In this document: positions 29,202 through 32,368 of the stretch, one piece after another
Layout: each line of letters starts with the position of its first letter
Position numbering within the stretch: position 1 is the first letter of the stretch
Source: Entophlyctis helioformis
Taxonomy: Eukaryota; Chytridiomycota; Chytridiomycetes; Chytridiales; Chytriomycetaceae
DNA length: 32,368 nt
Assembly (NCBI GenBank): GCA_025526915.1
Contig: JAHLKH010000246.1
Span: forward strand, 1 to 32,368
Reading direction: 5' to 3'
Notes under the pieces: model-generated
Told to the model about the DNA's origin: nothing
Databases searched by the model: none
Seen by the model: the letters and a program-made list of their open reading frames with translations, nothing else
Translations under genes and position numbers: made by a program

Positions 29202-30584
29202 CTATTCTCCACCAACTAGACCGATGATCCGGTCTGTGATGGTTTTGAAAGTGTTGAACTTTCGTCTGTTGAGCAGATAGTCGAGGACAGTGAACCACTG
29301 GCCATATGTGCTATCCGCTGGTAAGTCGGGGTGAGCCGCTCTGTACCATTCTCTGTGCTCGTCTCTTGCACGCGCAAATGCCGTGCTGGACAAGAGTGCC
29401 TGGAACTGCTCGTCGTCCGGGAGGATGTTGCAGTTGTTGATGTGGAATCTGGTGAGTGGAGCATTGGGGTGCTGTGGGCAGCGGGCAGGGCCAATTGCAA
29501 ACAGCGTGCCAGAGCGCCACTTGATAGCGCGGTGTCGCAGCTTCTTGTCTCGGATGTGGACCACAGGATCCACCTTGGACTTGGACAGCTTGAAGCCGTG
29601 CAGATATCCTGGGAGTGGACCGCCGCGACGAAGAATCGCCTGGCGTCGGTCTTGGAGCCATGATTTCCAGTCTGGTCGCTGGCCCTGCTGTTGTCGCTGA
29701 GCCGCGGCTGTCCTGTTGAACTCTTGGCAGATGGGCGGCTCGTCAAGCAAGCCTGGATGTGCTGATCCACCCGCTGGCCGATGGAGAAGGTGGCGACCCG
29801 TCCGCTCGGCTTGGCCGTGTGGAGTGAGGGTGCTGGCTGTGAAGAGTGGATGCTGTGGTGCAGTGTCCTGCAGCCGTTGTGCCTGCATGAAGAACGTCCC
29901 GCGGACTTGCTCGCCAAAAGCGTCTGGCCGCGGTATGCTTGCCATCAGGTGGTGCACATTGGGTCTGTTGCGGACGCCGAACACCCATGCCAGTGCCTTG
30001 GAGACAATCTGGCTGCGGGTGGTCATGAACATATTGCGTTTCTGCATCTCGCCGCGGACAGCAAGGCTGATCCACTGCGAGCATGCCTCCCAGCAGTAGT
30101 TCATCTTGGGCAGAATGAACGTCTTGAGGACAGTGAGCCGCGTGGATGTCGACCATTGGCGTCCAGTCGCCATGCAGTATCGCAGCAGTCCGTCTGTGCT
30201 CGTGTGTTGTGCTGTCATGAGCTTGTCCCACTGTGCGCCGTCGCGCTTGAAGGGCACGCCCAGATACGTGTACTCGGATGGGGTGGGCAGCAGGGTGCCG
30301 CCAATGTGGAACTGGTCGCCAACGGATGTGCCGAGGACGCCCGACTTGGCTGGATTCCACTGCATCCCGTTGTCTACTGCCCATGCATGGCAAGTGTCGA
30401 GGGCTGCCTGGAGTGCCAGGCCGTTGCTAGCCATGATTGCCACGTCGTCCGCGTACAGGATTGTCTGGATCGGTGGTGGTCGTGGTGCTGCAGGTTGGCC
30501 GTACCTCTCATCCCAGTAGGACTGCCGTCTCCATGTTTCCCCAACTTGCTGAAGCTTGACGGCCAGCGAGTCGATGAAGATGTT
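29202..30584 (-). pseudogene. LINE reverse transcriptase, C-terminal two thirds
   Basis: The frame enters at NIFIDSLAVKL and contains the catalytic box ILYADDVAIM (YADD) near 30440-30455, then the typical LINE segment WNPAKSGVLG and TYLGVPFKRDG. A thumb-like region follows (LTVLKTFILPKMNYCWEA). The C-terminus has a Cys/His cluster (RCPQHP...RFHINNC), like the C-terminal zinc-knuckle-type region of many LINE ORF2 proteins, and ends TDRIIGLVGGE. No frameshift or internal stop is seen over about 460 codons, so decay is recent or the copy was lately active. The N-terminal RT fingers and the endonuclease are missing. Confidence 0.83.
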
Positions 30585-30616
30585 TGTAGTACTGGGCCGC
30601 CAGACGGACTTGCCGG

Positions 30617-30743
30617 CTGGTCTCTCGGGTCAGTATGTGTGCACGCGAGGAAGGGCGGGCAGACGACTCTTCATTGGGAGGCAGCACAGACCTGGTCTCT
30701 CGGGTCAGTATGTGTGCACGCGAGGAAGGGCGGGCAGACGACT
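30617..30743. repeat. Internal direct duplication in the Ty3-2 LTR
   Basis: Two identical 52-bp copies (30617-30668 and 30692-30743) with 23 bases between. The left half (TCTCTCGGGTCAGTATGTG) differs from the solo LTR duplicates, while the right half is the same. Confidence 0.85.
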
Positions 30744-30795
30744 GCAAGAACGGGGGAAACCAGAGCGGCCAGTGCGGCCCGACAATGTCTGTCTG

Positions 30796-30825
30796 GTCAC
30801 GTGGGTCACGTGGATCACGTGACCG
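30796..30825. promoter_or_regulatory. Three CACGTG boxes in the Ty3-2 LTR
   Basis: Same arrangement as in the solo LTR: GGTCACGTG, GGTCACGTG, GATCACGTGACC, followed by GCGACCGAGCATCCG. Sequence to its left has diverged between the two LTRs, but this block is identical. Confidence 0.6.
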
Positions 30826-30844
30826 CGACCGAGCATCCGTTACA

Positions 30845-32146
30845 CTCCCCCCAGCGTAGACAGCCACTTATAGGAAAGAAGAGTGGATGAACAGCGACTA
30901 AGAGGATGCATGGGCGTTGCACACACGAGAGGCAGAAGTGCGGGCAACGATGGACGCGTAGGACACAGGACGGGGAACCGTGCGCTCAGAGCGACGAGGT
31001 GGGGCGGGATGGTTGAGAGGGGGAAGAGAAGAGAGAGAGAAGGAAGGAGGAGAAGAGGGAGGAGGGAGAGGAGGGAAAGATGGAGAGAGAGAGGGAGACG
31101 CGGGTGCAGCAGGTGTGATCGGCTCGTCAGCCGGAGCAGGTGCCGCAGGCGTGGCTGCTGCTGGAGCAGGGGCCACTGGTGCAGGAGCAGGCGCAGTGCG
31201 CTTGCGGCGAGAGGACTTGGATGCCTTGGGCTGCGTGGGAGCAGGCGCCGCGGCTGGAACAGGGGCAGCCAGTGCAGGAGCAGCCGGAGCAGGAGCCGCG
31301 CGCGGGGGCTGAGCCGGTTTGGATGCCTTGCCTTTAGGCGCCTTGGACGGCCGAGCGTGGAATGCCTTGACGAGGTCCTGGGCCTTGCGCATGTCCGCGG
31401 CTGGGACCCATGTGTTGTCGTCGGCTGGATAGCCAACCCACTTGACCAGATACTCGATCTTGCCGCGATAAGTGCGCGAGTCGACGATCTGCTCGACCTC
31501 GTAGTTGTCCGACGTGCCGTCGTCGGCATGGTACTCGGGGTCAGGCCGGGAGGGCACATCCTTGCGGCCGGTGGGCGCAGACAGAGGGTCAACATACGGG
31601 CAGATCCGGTCGGCATGGAACACGTTGTGGACGCGGTGCAGCGAGGCAGGCAGCGCGAGCGTGTAGTTGAGGCCAGATTCACCAGAGTCCAGGCTGGTGA
31701 TGGCAAAAGGGCCAAGCCACTTGGCGGCTGTGAGCGGCGGGCGGTGCGAGTCCGCCGGCCAGGAGATGCCCTCAGCGTTGAGGAGCACCATGTCGCCGAC
31801 CTTGTACGCAGGGTGGCGGCGGCGACGCTTGTTTGCCTGAACGGCCATAGCTGCCTGAGCTTTGCGCCGATTCAAAATGGCCGAGTCGCGGGCAGCGGCC
31901 ATGTCCAGCAGCAGGTCGCGGGCCGCGGCAGACGGTGCCAGGGCCGGCTCAGACGGGAAGGACCGCGGGTGGCGGCCAAACGCCAGGAAGAAGGGTGCAA
32001 AGCCAGACGAAGCCGACGGCGCGCAGTTGAGGCCAAAGCAGGTGGGACCGAGCAGCAGCGGCCAGTCAGAGCCGTGGTAATCGGCCGCCTTGGCGAGCGC
32101 ATCCTTGATGGTGCGGATGCTGCGTTCGGCCAAGCCGTCAGTCTGC
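30845..32146 (-). mobile_element. Ty3-2: Ty3 element truncated by the telomere
   Basis: The minus-strand element is limited on the right by the telomere at 32147 and on the left by its own polypurine tract and 3' LTR. Only the end of integrase, the chromodomain and a long tail remain. Confidence 0.82.
30898..32146 (-). pseudogene. Ty3-2 integrase C-terminus with chromodomain and Ala/Pro tail
   Basis: The frame enters at QTDGLAERSIRTIKD, the stretch carrying the last catalytic Glu of the integrase core. It continues through FFLAFGRHPRSFP, the GPF motif (KWLGPFAITSLD), LHRVHNVFHADRICPYV and a good chromodomain (YLVKWVGYPADDNTWVP). A tail of roughly 190 residues rich in Ala, Pro and Lys follows, much longer than in Ty3-1, whose protein ends about 20 residues after its chromodomain. 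The end is SRVCNAHASS and a stop at 30898-30900. Everything upstream is lost, so the copy is dead. Confidence 0.83.
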
Positions 32147-32194
32147 TTAGGGTTAGGGTTAGGGTTAGGGTTAGGGTTAGGGTTAGGGTTAGGG

Positions 32195-32235
<41 letters not shown>

Positions 32236-32368
32236 GGTTAGGGTTAGGGTTAGGGTTAGGGTTAGGGTTAGGGTTAGGGTTAGGGTTAGGGTTAGGGTTA
32301 GGGTTAGGGTTAGGGTTAGGGTTAGGGTTAGGGTTAGGGTTAGGGTTAGGGTTAGGGTTTAGGGGTTA
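32147..32368 (+). repeat. Telomere, (TTAGGG)n
   Basis: About 37 units of TTAGGG in the orientation of a chromosome 3' end. A TTTAGGG variant occurs near 32210, and the final bases read GGGTTTAGGGGTTA. The array begins directly after CAGTCTGC of the Ty3-2 integrase frame. Confidence 0.97.

Larger units (their letters stand above)
29148..30584 (-). mobile_element. Non-LTR retrotransposon (LINE), 5' part missing
   Basis: The minus-strand element ends with a stop at 29202, a short 3' UTR with AATAAA (complement at 29160-29165), and then telomeric repeats rather than poly(A). On the other side it is cut at 30584 by the LTR of Ty3-2, inside the reverse transcriptase domain (NIFIDSLA). Confidence 0.82.
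30585..30844 (-). repeat. 3' LTR of Ty3-2 (260 bp)
   Basis: On the minus strand it begins TGTAACGG directly after the purine run GCTGGGGGGAG and ends CAGTACTACA. The last 20 bases align base by base with the end of the solo LTR at 27164 (about two thirds identical), fixing the boundary. It joins LINE coding sequence, so Ty3-2 inserted into the LINE. The partner 5' LTR is lost to the telomere. Confidence 0.82.

Noticed and set aside
30883..32217. Plus-strand open frame of about 444 codons running into the telomere
   Set aside because: Antisense to the Ty3-2 integrase/chromodomain frame, and it ends in translated TTAGGG repeats.

Overview
The window is the right-hand end of a linear nuclear chromosome. 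The last ~220 bases are an uninterrupted TTAGGG array on the + strand, which is the orientation of a chromosome 3' end. The DNA is GC-rich. Host genes have short GT-AG introns, and the best-conserved genes are eukaryotic: a fungalysin (M36) metalloprotease, CAND1 and a kinesin-9. A kinesin-9 of the KIF9/KLP1 type works in motile flagella, so together with fungalysin and chromodomain Ty3 elements it points to a zoosporic early-diverging fungus (chytrid-like). This taxonomic call is an inference, and no species is claimed.

Layout: (1) 1-1773, a secreted M36 protease cut by the window start. (2) 2036-8244, five tandem same-strand paralogues (A-E) of an unrecognised seven-helix membrane family with receptor-like topology. 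(3) 8183-12767, CAND1 on the minus strand, five exons. (4) 12964-16879, a 14-exon kinesin-9, also minus. (5) 16880-20100, about 3 kb with simple repeats and no convincing gene. (6) 20103-22136, a leucine-rich-repeat type I membrane protein, the last host gene, in which nearly every exon encodes exactly one repeat. (7) 22480-32146, a purely retroelement subtelomere. (8) 32147-32368, the telomere.

The subtelomere reads as a stratigraphy. A 5'-truncated + strand Ty3 element (Ty3-0) is cut at its 3' end by the LTR of a minus-strand Ty3 element (Ty3-1). A 257-bp solo LTR with a 5-bp target duplication sits inside the Ty3-1 reverse transcriptase. Ty3-1 stops inside gag at a short interstitial TTAGGG tract. 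That tract abuts the 3' end of a minus-strand LINE, whose 5' side is replaced by the LTR of a third element (Ty3-2). Ty3-2 is broken inside integrase and directly capped by the present telomere. The simplest reading is at least two rounds of chromosome-end loss and re-capping, with retroelement insertion between them.

Several host genes need 1-2 nt deletions to be assumed to keep frame, including CAND1, which is expected to be single-copy and constrained. The retroelement reading frames are almost free of such shifts. This suggests residual consensus errors in unique sequence more than real gene decay.
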